Positions 34,341 to 42,396 of a DNA stretch of 42,396 nt are shown here, in pieces. Numbering within the stretch: the first letter of the stretch is position 1; the number at the start of each line of letters is the position of its first letter. The stretch comes from Fidelibacterota bacterium. GTDB taxonomy: Bacteria; Fidelibacterota; UBA8477; JABMPR01. The stretch lies in NCBI GenBank assembly GCA_018650445.1, contig JABIFX010000157.1:1-42396 (forward strand), written 5' to 3'. A program made the translations under genes and the position numbers. The notes under the pieces were generated by a model, which had not been told where the DNA came from, searched no databases, and saw only the letters and a list, made by a program, of their open reading frames with translations.

Positions 34341-34799
34341 TTATTGTAGCAGTTGAATATCCAGGATGGTCAAGGTTTTGGCTCCATCTGGGAGATCAAG
34401 AGTCAGTGTATCCCCCACCTTTTTACCCAACACGCGTTGAGCAAAGGGGGATGACGTCGTGACAATATTCTCATAGAGTTCCAATTCATATTCTGCCGCA
34501 CCGGCCATAGACACCGTGATGGTATTGTCGCCATCGCTATATGTGACCTGGGTCCCGAATGATACTCTATCAGCTTTTACATCTCCTGGTTCAACAACCT
34601 CTTCATCTAAATGCTTTTCAAAACGATGACGCTTGTTATGTAGGTGGGCTTGATTGTCTTTGGCAGCATGGTACTCGGCATTCTCTTTCAAATCTCCGAA
34701 ATCAGCTGCTCTTTTGATATCTTTTGTATTCTGTTTGATTTCATCATTAATCCCATGAATTCTCTCGACAATCTTATTGTAGGTACTACGGTATATCAT
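34341..34799 (-). CDS. greA: transcription elongation factor GreA/GreB family
   Basis: GreA restarts backtracked RNA polymerase by stimulating transcript cleavage. The 152 residues show the N-terminal coiled coil (about 1-72) with the tip motif FGDLKENAEYHAAKD, including the metal-holding acidic residues D36 and E39, and the C-terminal FKBP-like domain (about 80-152; FGTQVTYSDGDNTITV). It is slightly shorter than E. coli GreA (158). GreA is favoured over GreB by length, but this split is not firm. Confidence 0.9.
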   Translation of the reverse strand: MIYRSTYNKIVERIHGINDEIKQNTKDIKRAADFGDLKENAEYHAAKDNQAHLHNKRHRFEKHLDEEVVEPGDVKADRVSFGTQVTYSDGDNTITVSMAGAAEYELELYENIVTTSSPFAQRVLGKKVGDTLTLDLPDGAKTLTILDIQLLQ

Positions 34800-35030
34800 T
34801 TTACTAGCCTTCTATCTTCTCTAAATTTTGTCTATCCGGTCTCAAATACATCTCGATCACAAAAATCTCCAATTTGCCGGGTTACCAGTATAAACTCCAG
34901 CTATGCCTCAGTCCAGCATTTAGGAGCCATCTTGTCATGAAGATTCTACCCCGATTAATTTTCACACATCTACGTTTATCACCAGCAATTCATCACCTTT
35001 TCGGCAAAGCCGAGCAGTTTCTGAAGCTGA

Positions 35031-35402
35031 CTAAACGGATTCCCATATTTTTGGGATTATCAAAAGCGTAATTATAATTCCCGTTAACACTGCAATGATG
35101 ATATTACCGGTGAGAGGTTTCTGATTGACTGTCTGGGGTTGATCGGAAACTTGTGATCTGTCCATCCCATCAGGGGTAACTTCATAGAACCACGATAAAA
35201 ACAATGCGGCCGGAAAACCAGCAGCTAGCATGCCCAAAATAAGTGATATAGTCCAATCGGGAATGCCCACTCTGGGAAAAATCATATCGCAAGCTTCTAG
35301 GATCACAAAGCCAGTACCCAGATAAACGGCAGCAGCTCTCAACACACGCCGGTTACGGAGTTCCTGGATAAATCGACTAAAACCGTTTTGAGCTTCTGTC
35401 AT
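35031..35402 (-). CDS. membrane-domain paralogue lacking the TolB-like/TPR part
   Basis: A 123-residue protein with about three hydrophobic segments that parallels the N-terminus of the gene just upstream: IQELRNRRVLRAAAVYLGTG against IQELRNRRVFRAVAVYLGVG, AAGFPAA, DGM-x-RS and KPLTGNIII. It stops after the last span, and the downstream 230 nt show no remnant of TolB or TPR sequence. It begins 4 nt after the upstream stop, so both are made together. It could form a complex with the full-length protein through the shared membrane domain. Confidence 0.72.
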   Translation of the reverse strand: MTEAQNGFSRFIQELRNRRVLRAAAVYLGTGFVILEACDMIFPRVGIPDWTISLILGMLAAGFPAALFLSWFYEVTPDGMDRSQVSDQPQTVNQKPLTGNIIIAVLTGIIITLLIIPKIWESV

Positions 35403-35406
35403 AAAT

Positions 35407-37428
35407 TTAGCTTAGCTCGCGCACCAGTTTCTTATACCTGGGATGATCTCGGAGTGAGTCAAAGGCTGGATGCAGTTTAAGACTCCAGATTGTAAAATCG
35501 TTGGGAAAGCTGAGCAATTCTTCAATAATGTCGAAGGCAAGATCTGCTTCACCTAGAAGCGAATATATATGAGCCATGAGCTCCAGGTGATCAGGACCAT
35601 TTAAGGCATTTTTACTAACTGGTTCGAGCTCAATACCCAGTTTACCAGCAGTTATAGCTACATCTTTTCGACCTAATAAAGCATTCGCCACCCCTAGTCT
35701 GCTTTGCAAATACGCATCATCTGGTCGCTCATCGATTCGTGCATTCAAGTTCGAGAGCGATAATTCTAACTCGGTGCTCATTTCATCCAAATCTCCAAGA
35801 TTATAGAGGGCTATACCTTTGTGAAACGCCGTAAAATCACCTTCATAATCCTCCTCGATAATCTTAAGTGCTGATTCAAAATCTCTGGCAGTTAGAGCAT
35901 GACTAATTCTTTCCCTTACAAGAAATCGCGGCTGATTTACATTTAGTATGCCATCATTCAGAATCTGCAGCGAACCCTCCAGATCACCATAGGCGATTCT
36001 TCTGAGTCTCGAATAAAAACGATAACTCAAATGATTTTCCGGGAAAGTTTGAATGGCGATACGGTAATATTTTTCAGCCTGTTCATAATCCCGATTAAAA
36101 GAATAATATCCAGCTACCCAGGCTGCATGACCAATAACCTCAGGATCCAACTCAAAAGCTTTTATTAGAAAATTCCCAGCCTTGGTCCAGTTTCCTGTTT
36201 CAGCGTATAGTTGACCCAGATGATTAGCTATCTCACCATTTTGGGGTTGTCCCTCTGCAGCTTGTGCAAACTCAATGATGGCAGATTCTCTATCATTGAG
36301 GCACCAGTTGTAGTAGATACCATGAGCAAAATGTGTCTCAGGATGCTCTGGAATCAATGCTAGTGCCATATCTAGCGATTTTTTTGCCTGTGCTTTCCTC
36401 TCCGGGGTTGGATCCCAAGCTCCCGCCTGATACAGGACTGAATGCACAATGGATTGACGAGCATAGGCTAAGCCAAAGCCGGAATCAAGATTGATGGCTT
36501 CCTCGTACATGGCAACAGCTTTCATATTGCCCTCTTTGGTAGTCTTGGTATGCCAGTAATAATTCCCTTTTAAAAATAAATCATAGGCTTGCATATTCGT
36601 TGTGGGGATTTCATCCAAATCAGCCTTTTCCTCGGGACTGAGGGCTGATTTTAGCGCACCTGCGATTTTTTTTGCTACATCGCTCTGGATAGAAAAAATG
36701 TCGGCATAGGCACGATCGTAGGTCTCAGCCCACAAGTGCTCATCTGTTTTGGCATTGATCAGCTGTGCCACAATACGTACCTGGTCCCCTGCTCTCCGTA
36801 CGCTCCCCTCCAACAAATTGGCTACACCGATCTCCTTGGCGATCTCCTGTATGCTTTTCTCTGTTTTTTTATACTTGATCATGGTTGTTCTGGATATGAC
36901 TCTTAGATCACGTATTTTTGAAAGCTGGGTTAAAATATCATCATGGATACCATCCGCGAAATAGGCATCCTCTTCTGAAGATGAAAAATTTGTAAAAGGA
37001 AGTACTGCAACTGATTTTTCATCCAATTGTGATACGCTGGAGTCAGACGTAGATTCCGGTCCTCCGCCAAACAGGGTTGGATATACCTGGAATCCAAGCA
37101 GTACCCCTAGTAGCACGATGATTATCACATTACTGGTTAATGGTTTTTCTTTCGCAGTCTGTTTCTCTCCTGATTGAGGTGAGCGGCGTAGACCATCTGA
37201 TGTAAACTGAAATGACCAGGCCAGAGCAGCAGCTACTGGAAAACCAGCTATAAGTAAACCAAAAACAGCCTTGACCACGTAATCTGGTAGTCCCAACATG
37301 GGGATGACAATATCTGCAGCCTCGAGCAGGGCAAAACCCACCCCGAGATACACGGCGACGGCTCGGAAAACCCTCCGATTTCGGAGTTCCTGGATTATTC
37401 CATCTAGACCGTTTTTTTGCTCGCTCAT
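35407..37428 (-). CDS. membrane-anchored TolB-like/TPR protein
   Basis: I start at 37428 (MSEQKNGLDG) because GGGGA sits 6 nt upstream and the paralogue begins the same way. The 673 residues have a membrane N-terminus with three spans (about 20-120), a TolB-like/FlgO-type domain (about 133-275; KSVAVLPFTNFSSSEEDAYFADG, ANLLEGSVRRAGDQVRI), then TPR repeats to the end. This layout is common in adenylate-cyclase-associated and CadC-like regulators, but no cyclase or DNA-binding domain is present here. It may be a scaffold or sensor for an unknown pathway. Confidence 0.85.
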   Translation of the reverse strand: MSEQKNGLDGIIQELRNRRVFRAVAVYLGVGFALLEAADIVIPMLGLPDYVVKAVFGLLIAGFPVAAALAWSFQFTSDGLRRSPQSGEKQTAKEKPLTSNVIIIVLLGVLLGFQVYPTLFGGGPESTSDSSVSQLDEKSVAVLPFTNFSSSEEDAYFADGIHDDILTQLSKIRDLRVISRTTMIKYKKTEKSIQEIAKEIGVANLLEGSVRRAGDQVRIVAQLINAKTDEHLWAETYDRAYADIFSIQSDVAKKIAGALKSALSPEEKADLDEIPTTNMQAYDLFLKGNYYWHTKTTKEGNMKAVAMYEEAINLDSGFGLAYARQSIVHSVLYQAGAWDPTPERKAQAKKSLDMALALIPEHPETHFAHGIYYNWCLNDRESAIIEFAQAAEGQPQNGEIANHLGQLYAETGNWTKAGNFLIKAFELDPEVIGHAAWVAGYYSFNRDYEQAEKYYRIAIQTFPENHLSYRFYSRLRRIAYGDLEGSLQILNDGILNVNQPRFLVRERISHALTARDFESALKIIEEDYEGDFTAFHKGIALYNLGDLDEMSTELELSLSNLNARIDERPDDAYLQSRLGVANALLGRKDVAITAGKLGIELEPVSKNALNGPDHLELMAHIYSLLGEADLAFDIIEELLSFPNDFTIWSLKLHPAFDSLRDHPRYKKLVRELS

Positions 37429-37572
37429 GATTTTCCCCATCAGGTTTCTATTAGAATGGCAGAAATTGCTTTGGAGGCATACGAAATGCAACTTCTATTT
37501 TGAGATATAAATGGTCATCTTTAAACGGGTTAGGGCATTTATCGATGATCAATTAGCAAGTACTCTAATTAT

Positions 37573-38334
37573 TTAAAAGCGGAGTGAGAGGCAGCTTAAA
37601 CCGCCATCGAGTTTCCTGAATTCAGACACATCAACTTCCAGGACTTCATATCCTGCATTGCTGATGGTTTCAAGGGCATGGGGATATCCCTGGGGAATGA
37701 GGACATTGTCATTCACCCAGATGCAGTTGGCAGCATAGCTTTCAATGCTGTCGATGGGCAAAATGTTGAATTTTTGGAAATCAGGATGAGTCAGAAACTC
37801 ACCGCAGGCCAGCAGGTTATTGTGCTCGAGGTAGGCTACCCCCGTCTTCAGATGGAGAACTTCCTTCAATTCAACTACAGATCCTGCAAGTCCATATTTT
37901 TGAAGATGAGCCATCAATTGATCGGCTCCCGATTGGTTGGTTCGTGCAGATAAGCCGATATAGAAATGTGAGCCCACCATCATTACATCGCCAGCTTCAA
38001 GTAATCCAGGTGCGAGAATATCTTCAATATCCTCATAATAGGCAGACAGGGTTTCGCGCATCCCGGATATCTCTCCACGCCGTGATGGGGCACCAGGATT
38101 GGTGATGATGGCACATTTATTTGTAAGCAGAGCCACATCCTCAACAAAGGTTGAATCTGGATATTGAGCATTTGGATCCAGGCAGATCACTTTCAAGCCG
38201 CATGATTTCAGAGCCTGGATATACTCTGCATGCTGCTTGAGTGCCAAATCAAAGTCTGGTTTGCCGAGCCTGGCCGATGTGAGCCCGTTGATCATACTGG
38301 GTGCTGGTGTTCGAACGATGGCTTTGGTAAACAT
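37573..38334 (-). CDS. dimethylarginine dimethylaminohydrolase-type amidinohydrolase
   Basis: A 253-residue cytoplasmic enzyme that should hydrolyse methylated arginines, or a related guanidino compound, to citrulline and an amine. Motifs of the pentein fold are present: DSTFVEDVAL (E65-D66), GLSARTNQSGA, the catalytic His H161 in LHLKTGVAYL, and the nucleophile C248 in LDGGLSCLSLRF. Length matches bacterial DDAH. GGAGAAGGAA precedes the ATG. It is divergent from the BASS transporter gene across a 280-nt gap, and a link between them is possible but not shown. Confidence 0.88.
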   Translation of the reverse strand: MFTKAIVRTPAPSMINGLTSARLGKPDFDLALKQHAEYIQALKSCGLKVICLDPNAQYPDSTFVEDVALLTNKCAIITNPGAPSRRGEISGMRETLSAYYEDIEDILAPGLLEAGDVMMVGSHFYIGLSARTNQSGADQLMAHLQKYGLAGSVVELKEVLHLKTGVAYLEHNNLLACGEFLTHPDFQKFNILPIDSIESYAANCIWVNDNVLIPQGYPHALETISNAGYEVLEVDVSEFRKLDGGLSCLSLRF

Positions 38335-38614
38335 TTCCTTCTCCAGATTTCAATATTTCAGTTGGAAAATATATCCAGGGTAAAAAATAACCGGCTCTTT
38401 GTTGCTCACAAGGTCTCAAAATTCCACCAAGGGAAGGGATGATATTCACAATGGGTACTGTTTGAAAAAGAGTATTATTGCTTGCAGAATTATCTAATTT
38501 GGATTGAACCAAAAAAAATGGGAATCGGGTGAACTGGCTGACACTTGTCAAGCCACTCAAGTTCGTGAACCATTATTCTACCAGCAAAATTATAACAATG
38601 AATGGAGTGTTTCT

Positions 38615-39496
38615 ATGATTATTGATATCATTCTACCCCTTTCCCTTGTATTTATCATGTTTAGCCTTGGGCTGAGTCTTACCATTAACGATTTCAAGAA
38701 TGTAGCGAACCAACCAAAGGTGTTCGCAGTGGGTATCTTAAATCAGATGATCCTCCTACCCCTTGTTGCATTTGGTTTGATTCTGCTCTTCGGATTAACA
38801 AAGGAAATGGCAGTGGGTCTCATGATACTTGCCTGTTGCCCGGGTGGTGTGACATCAAACATTCTAACCAAAATGGCTAAAGGAGATACAGCGCTCTCCA
38901 TTTCGTATACGGCAGTTGTCAGCATCGTAAGCGTCATCACCCTACCCATCATCACAGGGTTTTCAATTGCCTATTTCATGGGTGCGGAAGCCCCGGAAAT
39001 CAAGGTGCTGACTTTGGGTATTACGATGTTTCTCATCACTGCAATCCCCGTCGCCATTGGATTGCTTGTACATCATAAGGCGGAAGCATTCACCCTCGGG
39101 TTTGAACCCAAAGCCAGCAAAATATCTGCAATTCTGTTTGTAATCATTGTGATTGGTGCCCTCTCCAGTGAATGGGACACGTTTGTGAATAACGTCACCA
39201 TCCTGGGACCTGGCATTGTAACCCTTATTGTCATCATGTTACTCCTGGGCTACAGCAGTGCTCATCTATTTAAGATGAATGAGGCTCAAGCAGTTTCAGT
39301 CGCCATAGCTACTGGTATTCAGAATGCAACTGTGGGTATCACAGTTGGGAACCTTATCCTCCCCTCAGGCGAAGGTCTCTCCCTCCTGAGTCTCCCCTCT
39401 GGCGTGTATGGCATTCTCATGTATCTCGTATGTCTTCCAATCGTCTTTGGATACGTCAAGTGGGTTCATGTGAAGTTGGTGGGCGCCACAGGCTAA
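38615..39496 (+). CDS. bile acid:sodium symporter (BASS) family transporter
   Basis: I start at 38615, where GGAG precedes an ATG that opens directly into the first span (MIIDIILPLSLVFIMFSLGL); a reading from 38504 adds 37 poor residues. The 293 residues have eight to ten spans and the family markers ACCPGGVTSNILTKMAKGD and TGIQNATVGITVGNLI. BASS members carry organic anions with sodium; bacterial substrates include pantoate and keto acids, and this one is not known. Confidence 0.9.
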   Translation: MIIDIILPLSLVFIMFSLGLSLTINDFKNVANQPKVFAVGILNQMILLPLVAFGLILLFGLTKEMAVGLMILACCPGGVTSNILTKMAKGDTALSISYTAVVSIVSVITLPIITGFSIAYFMGAEAPEIKVLTLGITMFLITAIPVAIGLLVHHKAEAFTLGFEPKASKISAILFVIIVIGALSSEWDTFVNNVTILGPGIVTLIVIMLLLGYSSAHLFKMNEAQAVSVAIATGIQNATVGITVGNLILPSGEGLSLLSLPSGVYGILMYLVCLPIVFGYVKWVHVKLVGATG

Positions 39497-39774
39497 AATA
39501 TTAAGTGCATTCCAAGCGGATTCAACACTTTAGCACTTACTAAGTCAATAGTTGTTTAATATCAATGATTTAGAGTATATCATTTACATATGAATCCATA
39601 TCACCAGTATAATATTTTAGTTGTGCATTAACAACTCATGTCATAAAAAATACTTCCTTAACATTTTATTATACAAGCACTTATATAATTTCCCTCAATG
39701 AGTGGCATGGGGATTGACGATTATGCATGTTGACAGGAGTTCTTTAACAAACTTCGCCGATCAAGGAGACCATC

Positions 39775-40143
39775 ATGACTACAAAAGTATGGATGAAATC
39801 AGGTCTTATTATCTTGGCAACAGCACTTGCTCTGAATGCAATGCCCATGGAGGCCCAAGTTATTACAAACCCTCGACCAGTGGGTGGCATACCGGCAGTG
39901 CGCGAACACGTAATCTATCCTGATCTCGCAATGGATATAGGTTTGGAAGGAAATGTTACTCTAAGGTTTAGGGTAGATAAATTTGGGAATGTTTCCAACA
40001 TTCAGATTATTCAAAGTGGAGGTTTTTTACTTGATGAAGCAGCCATGGTAGCAGTATCACGCACTGAATGGCTCCCAGCGTCTCAAAATAATCAGAACTA
40101 TTCCGTTCTTTTCCAACTCCCCTTCAAATTCAGCATCGAATAG
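39775..40143 (+). CDS. exported TonB C-terminal-domain protein
   Basis: A 122-residue protein with a cleavable-looking signal (1-28, ending MEAQ) and a TonB_C-like domain: YPDLAMDIGLEGNVTLRFRV, DKFGNVSNIQIIQSGG, LDEAAMVAVSRTEWLPA. There is no proline-rich linker or membrane anchor, so it is unlikely to energise receptors itself; free-standing domains of this type occur widely in FCB genomes. AAGGAG lies before the ATG. It is separated from neighbours by 278 and 156 nt. Confidence 0.85.
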   Translation: MTTKVWMKSGLIILATALALNAMPMEAQVITNPRPVGGIPAVREHVIYPDLAMDIGLEGNVTLRFRVDKFGNVSNIQIIQSGGFLLDEAAMVAVSRTEWLPASQNNQNYSVLFQLPFKFSIE

Positions 40144-40299
40144 GATATTTACCACTCGGAGAATCAGTCAGGATGAATTTGCTAATTTGTCCTGACTTTA
40201 CCCTCTGAAAAAAATCAGAATTTTACTCCCCAGATTACTTGGGTTGCAATCTCAATTTATTCTTTGTTGGAACACTTAATTGCCCGTGGGAGGAGCATA

Positions 40300-40674
40300 T
40301 CAGTTGACGCTATCATGGCTCCCGCTAAGTGCTTTACTTACTGATTTTAAGAATTCTGGAACATCAAAGGGTTTTTCAAAGGTGTATTTTACTCCCAGAG
40401 CCGAGACAAATTTTAAATACTCGGGATATCCAGCTGACATGGCAATTATTTCTGGTGCTGGATGATACTTTAAGAGTTCCATACACACTTCAAAGCCTTC
40501 CTTGTGAGGCATAATCATATCGGTAATTACCAGGTCATGATGCTCACGATTATAGAGATTCATACCTTGTACCCCATCTGGAGCCAGATCCACATTGTAC
40601 CCCTCCATCTCAAGCATGGCCACCATAAATTCACCCATGGATGCTTCATCTTCTATAACTAGTATATTCGACAT
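40300..40674 (-). CDS. stand-alone response regulator receiver
   Basis: A 124-residue single receiver domain: acidic pocket VIEDE (E8, D9), phosphoacceptor D52 in VITDMIMP, S80 in AMSAG and K101 in FEKPF. It has no output domain and no adjacent kinase; the next gene pair is 509 nt away. It should act by protein contact or phosphorelay. Confidence 0.93.
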   Translation of the reverse strand: MSNILVIEDEASMGEFMVAMLEMEGYNVDLAPDGVQGMNLYNREHHDLVITDMIMPHKEGFEVCMELLKYHPAPEIIAMSAGYPEYLKFVSALGVKYTFEKPFDVPEFLKSVSKALSGSHDSVN

Positions 40675-41183
40675 ATCTTATCTATCCTTTATACCCCCAT
40701 GCAATCCTTATCCTGGCAAGGGACAACATTTTATTGTAGAAAGACTCAATTATCCTTCACCCCTGATTATTTCAAAGATTAGGCCACCCTCAAGCTACAA
40801 TCATAAATCTTTGTATTATTTGAAATTATGGAATTTATCCGCAGATGGCTAAAATGAATGTGTCAAAGAATAATTACGATCTCGTGGAATTTGTAAGAAT
40901 TATCGAACAGAAAGTCTCAATCAATAGCAATGGTTTACCCTAGAAAAAACCCCTGAAAGATGCTTCCAGGGGCTCGAGTTAATTGGCGGGCTGATAGATG
41001 GCGGGAGTCCAGCCTAAAGCCAGCGTTGAATCTAGAAATAAGCTGATACAGCTATTGAGGTCGCTTCGTTGGCAATAGTATAATTGTATTTATATCCGGT
41101 CTATTTGTCATAACCATTTTCATGGGTGGCATTAATATTTATCTAATCCTGACCCTTGCGAAGCGCTAATCTCGAAAAGGTCA
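40675..41183. other. 509-nt intergenic region
   Basis: No convincing coding sequence or RNA gene is seen. The only clear structure is the minus-strand terminator at 40944-40972. The region upstream of the orphan receiver must hold its promoter, but no consensus elements stand out. Confidence 0.6.
40944..40972 (-). terminator. intrinsic terminator downstream of the response regulator-kinase pair
   Basis: On the minus strand CCCCTG (complement of 40967-40972) pairs with CAGGGG (complement of 40950-40955) across an 11-nt loop, followed by TTTTTT (40944-40949). It lies 212 nt past the stop of the 41570-41184 gene and should end that transcript. Confidence 0.8.
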
Positions 41184-41570
41184 CTATACATTTTCAATTG
41201 ACTGAATTTGATTTTCTAGTGATTCAATCAGGGATCCACTCATGATTGGCTTTGTGAAGAACTCAACAGCACCTGCCTCTAAAGCTTCAACCCTGGCATG
41301 TGGAAAAGCATGAGCGGTTAATGCGATGCTTCGCGGTTTTTTCGGATATTTTATTTGCATGAATTTGATCAAATCAATACCATTTTCTCCACCTGGTAGA
41401 GAAATGTCAATGATAGCCACTTGAAAATCATTTTCTTCCAAGGCCTCTTTTGCTCCGATAACAGTCGAAACTATCGTAAGGTCATAGCTATCTTCAAGAA
41501 TGATTGTATAGTATTGTTGAGAGGAAAGATCATCTTCAACAATTAATATTCTGGGTTTATCATTTTTCAT
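41184..41570 (-). CDS. response regulator receiver paired with histidine kinase
   Basis: A 128-residue receiver. I choose 41570 because GGGGGAGAAAA precedes this ATG and the domain starts at once (KPRILIVEDD). Key residues are E11-D12-D13, phosphoacceptor D55 in IIDISLPGG, T85 in ALTAHAF and K107 in FFTKPI. There is no output domain. It overlaps the end of the kinase gene by 11 nt, so the two were translated as a coupled pair before the kinase was broken. Confidence 0.93.
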   Translation of the reverse strand: MKNDKPRILIVEDDLSSQQYYTIILEDSYDLTIVSTVIGAKEALEENDFQVAIIDISLPGGENGIDLIKFMQIKYPKKPRSIALTAHAFPHARVEALEAGAVEFFTKPIMSGSLIESLENQIQSIENV

Positions 41571-42258
41571 TTTTCTCCCCCTTATATTTTGGGAGTGTGA
41601 GTGTGAAAGTACTACCAACATTTTTTTTGCTCACGAGCTCGAGGTTAGCATCATTTAAATCAAGATATCGTTTTGTAAGGGCAAGACCCAGACCAACACC
41701 CTGAAAATGTTTTGTAAACCCTTCACTTTCCTGTGTATAGGGTTCAAATATTCGCTGTAGATATTCTTTAGAAATACCTATACCAGTATCACTAATTGAA
41801 AGCTTAACCTGGCCTTTGATAACAGCTAATTTCAGCTCAACACCACCTTCACTCGTATACTTGATCGCATTATCAGTCAAATTGGCTATCGCTGAACTTA
41901 TGCAGTTTTTATCTGCAAATATTTCCACAGGATTGTCAGGATTGATGAATTGGATTGATAGATTCTTTTTCTTAGCTATTAACTTGAAATTATTTACTGT
42001 AATTGCTACAAGATGGTTCAGATTTATTTTCTCTTTATGGACACTTATTGTTCCTGCTTTCAGCATCGAGATATTTAGAATTGAGTCAACTGTATGCATT
42101 AATCTTGCACTTGATTCACCGATATAGTCGAAAATTACCTGATCCTTTTCTTCCAACAATTCAGAGTACCTTAGCTTGAATAAATCAGAAAACCCAAGAA
42201 TGCTATTGAGGGGCGTCCGAATCTCATGTGAAATGTTGGCGACAAACTGATCCTTGAC
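41560..42258 (-). pseudogene. histidine kinase, 5' part removed by insertion
   Basis: The kinase core is intact: HisKA with the phosphoacceptor His codon at 42226-42228 in ISHEIRTPLNSILGFSDL, then HATPase_c with N box NLTDNAIKYTS, G1 box SDTGIGIS and G2 box GVGLGLAL. The frame continues upstream through VKDQFVAN (42258) and then meets a TGA at 42268-42270 inside sequence unlike any kinase. Everything N-terminal (sensor, PAS or membrane domains) is missing. A shorter start at 42159 would lack the His and be inactive. I read it as a gene interrupted by the element beginning at about 42259. Confidence 0.8.
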
Positions 42259-42396
42259 TGTGTGGAGTCAGACCAATTCGGTTCATTTGATCTAAATAAA
42301 TAAGAGATACTTTGGGCGGCTAACAACCCGAAAAAGGAGCCAATAATGAGCCCAAAGTCAGAAGTAGAGAGACGAGTAAAAGCGATCAAAAGAAAC
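42259..42396 (+). mobile_element. left end of an insertion sequence, partial
   Basis: From about 42259 the sequence stops being kinase and gives TGTGTGGAGTCAGACCAATT as a probable terminal repeat, then an 85-nt leader and a transposase-like start. The element runs off the window, so the other end, the target duplication and the family cannot be seen. Confidence 0.6.
42346..42396 (+). CDS. probable transposase, N-terminal 17 codons
   Basis: AGGAG at 42335-42339 precedes the ATG by 6 nt. The visible residues MSPKSEVERRVKAIKRN are basic and helical, like the start of the helix-turn-helix domain in IS3/IS481-type transposases. Only 17 codons are present, so family assignment is a guess based on that and the terminal sequence. 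Confidence 0.5.
   Translation, partial: MSPKSEVERRVKAIKRN

Noticed and set aside
38504-38614. Upstream start for the BASS transporter
   Set aside because: It adds 37 polar residues unlike the family, and the ATG at 38615 has its own GGAG site and begins the first span.
42171-42389. A 72-residue minus-strand reading across the kinase-insertion junction
   Set aside because: It is in a different frame from the kinase and spans two unrelated sequences; no domain or ribosome binding site supports it.

Overview
The window looks like chromosome from a Gram-negative bacterium of the FCB (Fibrobacterota-Chlorobiota-Bacteroidota) superphylum, moderate in GC. The evidence is type IX-style C-terminal sorting domains on secreted proteins, PorV/FadL-like outer-membrane proteins, a Reg_prop/Y_Y_Y sensor kinase and many Sec or lipoprotein signals. 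A marine lineage such as Neomarinimicrobiota would fit, but that placement is inference; no rRNA or tRNA is present to test it.

Layout. 1-2236 (+): the conserved acpP (3' end only)-fabF-rnc cluster, with a terminator-like hairpin between acpP and fabF. 2466-6092 (+): a large propeller sensor histidine kinase. 6124-18711 (-): the most distinctive region. It encodes two secreted lamin-tail/OB-fold proteins, two PorV/FadL-like outer-membrane proteins, a helix-hairpin-helix protein with a predicted outer-membrane barrel, a secreted metallophosphatase-nuclease fusion and a lipoprotein nuclease. Five of these genes (16002 down to 7236) overlap, abut or sit 9 nt apart, so they are almost certainly one operon. 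Domains that are joined in known secreted DNases (lamin-tail, OB-fold, EEP nuclease) are here spread over separate surface proteins. I infer an extracellular nucleic-acid capture and degradation system; this is the leading candidate for something new here.

18894-25396 (-): PAP2 phosphatase, an M1-peptidase-like protein without a catalytic motif, M55 D-aminopeptidase, an isoprenylcysteine methyltransferase-like membrane protein, a secreted unknown, a lipoprotein alpha/beta hydrolase and a small membrane protein. 25499-26578 (+): butyrate kinase. 26822-27471 and 32476-33073 (+): two separate copies of a small-membrane-protein + XRE-regulator module, each with its own inverted-repeat operator candidate. 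Between them (-) lie a GH20 hexosaminidase lipoprotein, a glycine-rich repeat protein, a YkvA-like protein and a secreted zinc phospholipase C-like enzyme. 33075-38334 (-): a class-V aminotransferase-fold enzyme, GreA, a TolB-like/TPR membrane protein followed by a truncated paralogue of its membrane domain, and a dimethylarginine dimethylaminohydrolase-type enzyme. 38615-40143 (+): BASS transporter and a TonB C-terminal-domain protein. 40300-42258 (-): an orphan response regulator, then a response regulator overlapping a histidine kinase whose 5' part is cut by what appears to be an insertion sequence running off the window's right edge.

The ordinary metabolic and housekeeping genes surround a strongly cell-envelope-oriented gene set: many products are predicted to be secreted, lipidated or in the outer membrane, which suits a scavenger of extracellular polymers (nucleic acids, amino sugars, peptides, phospholipids).
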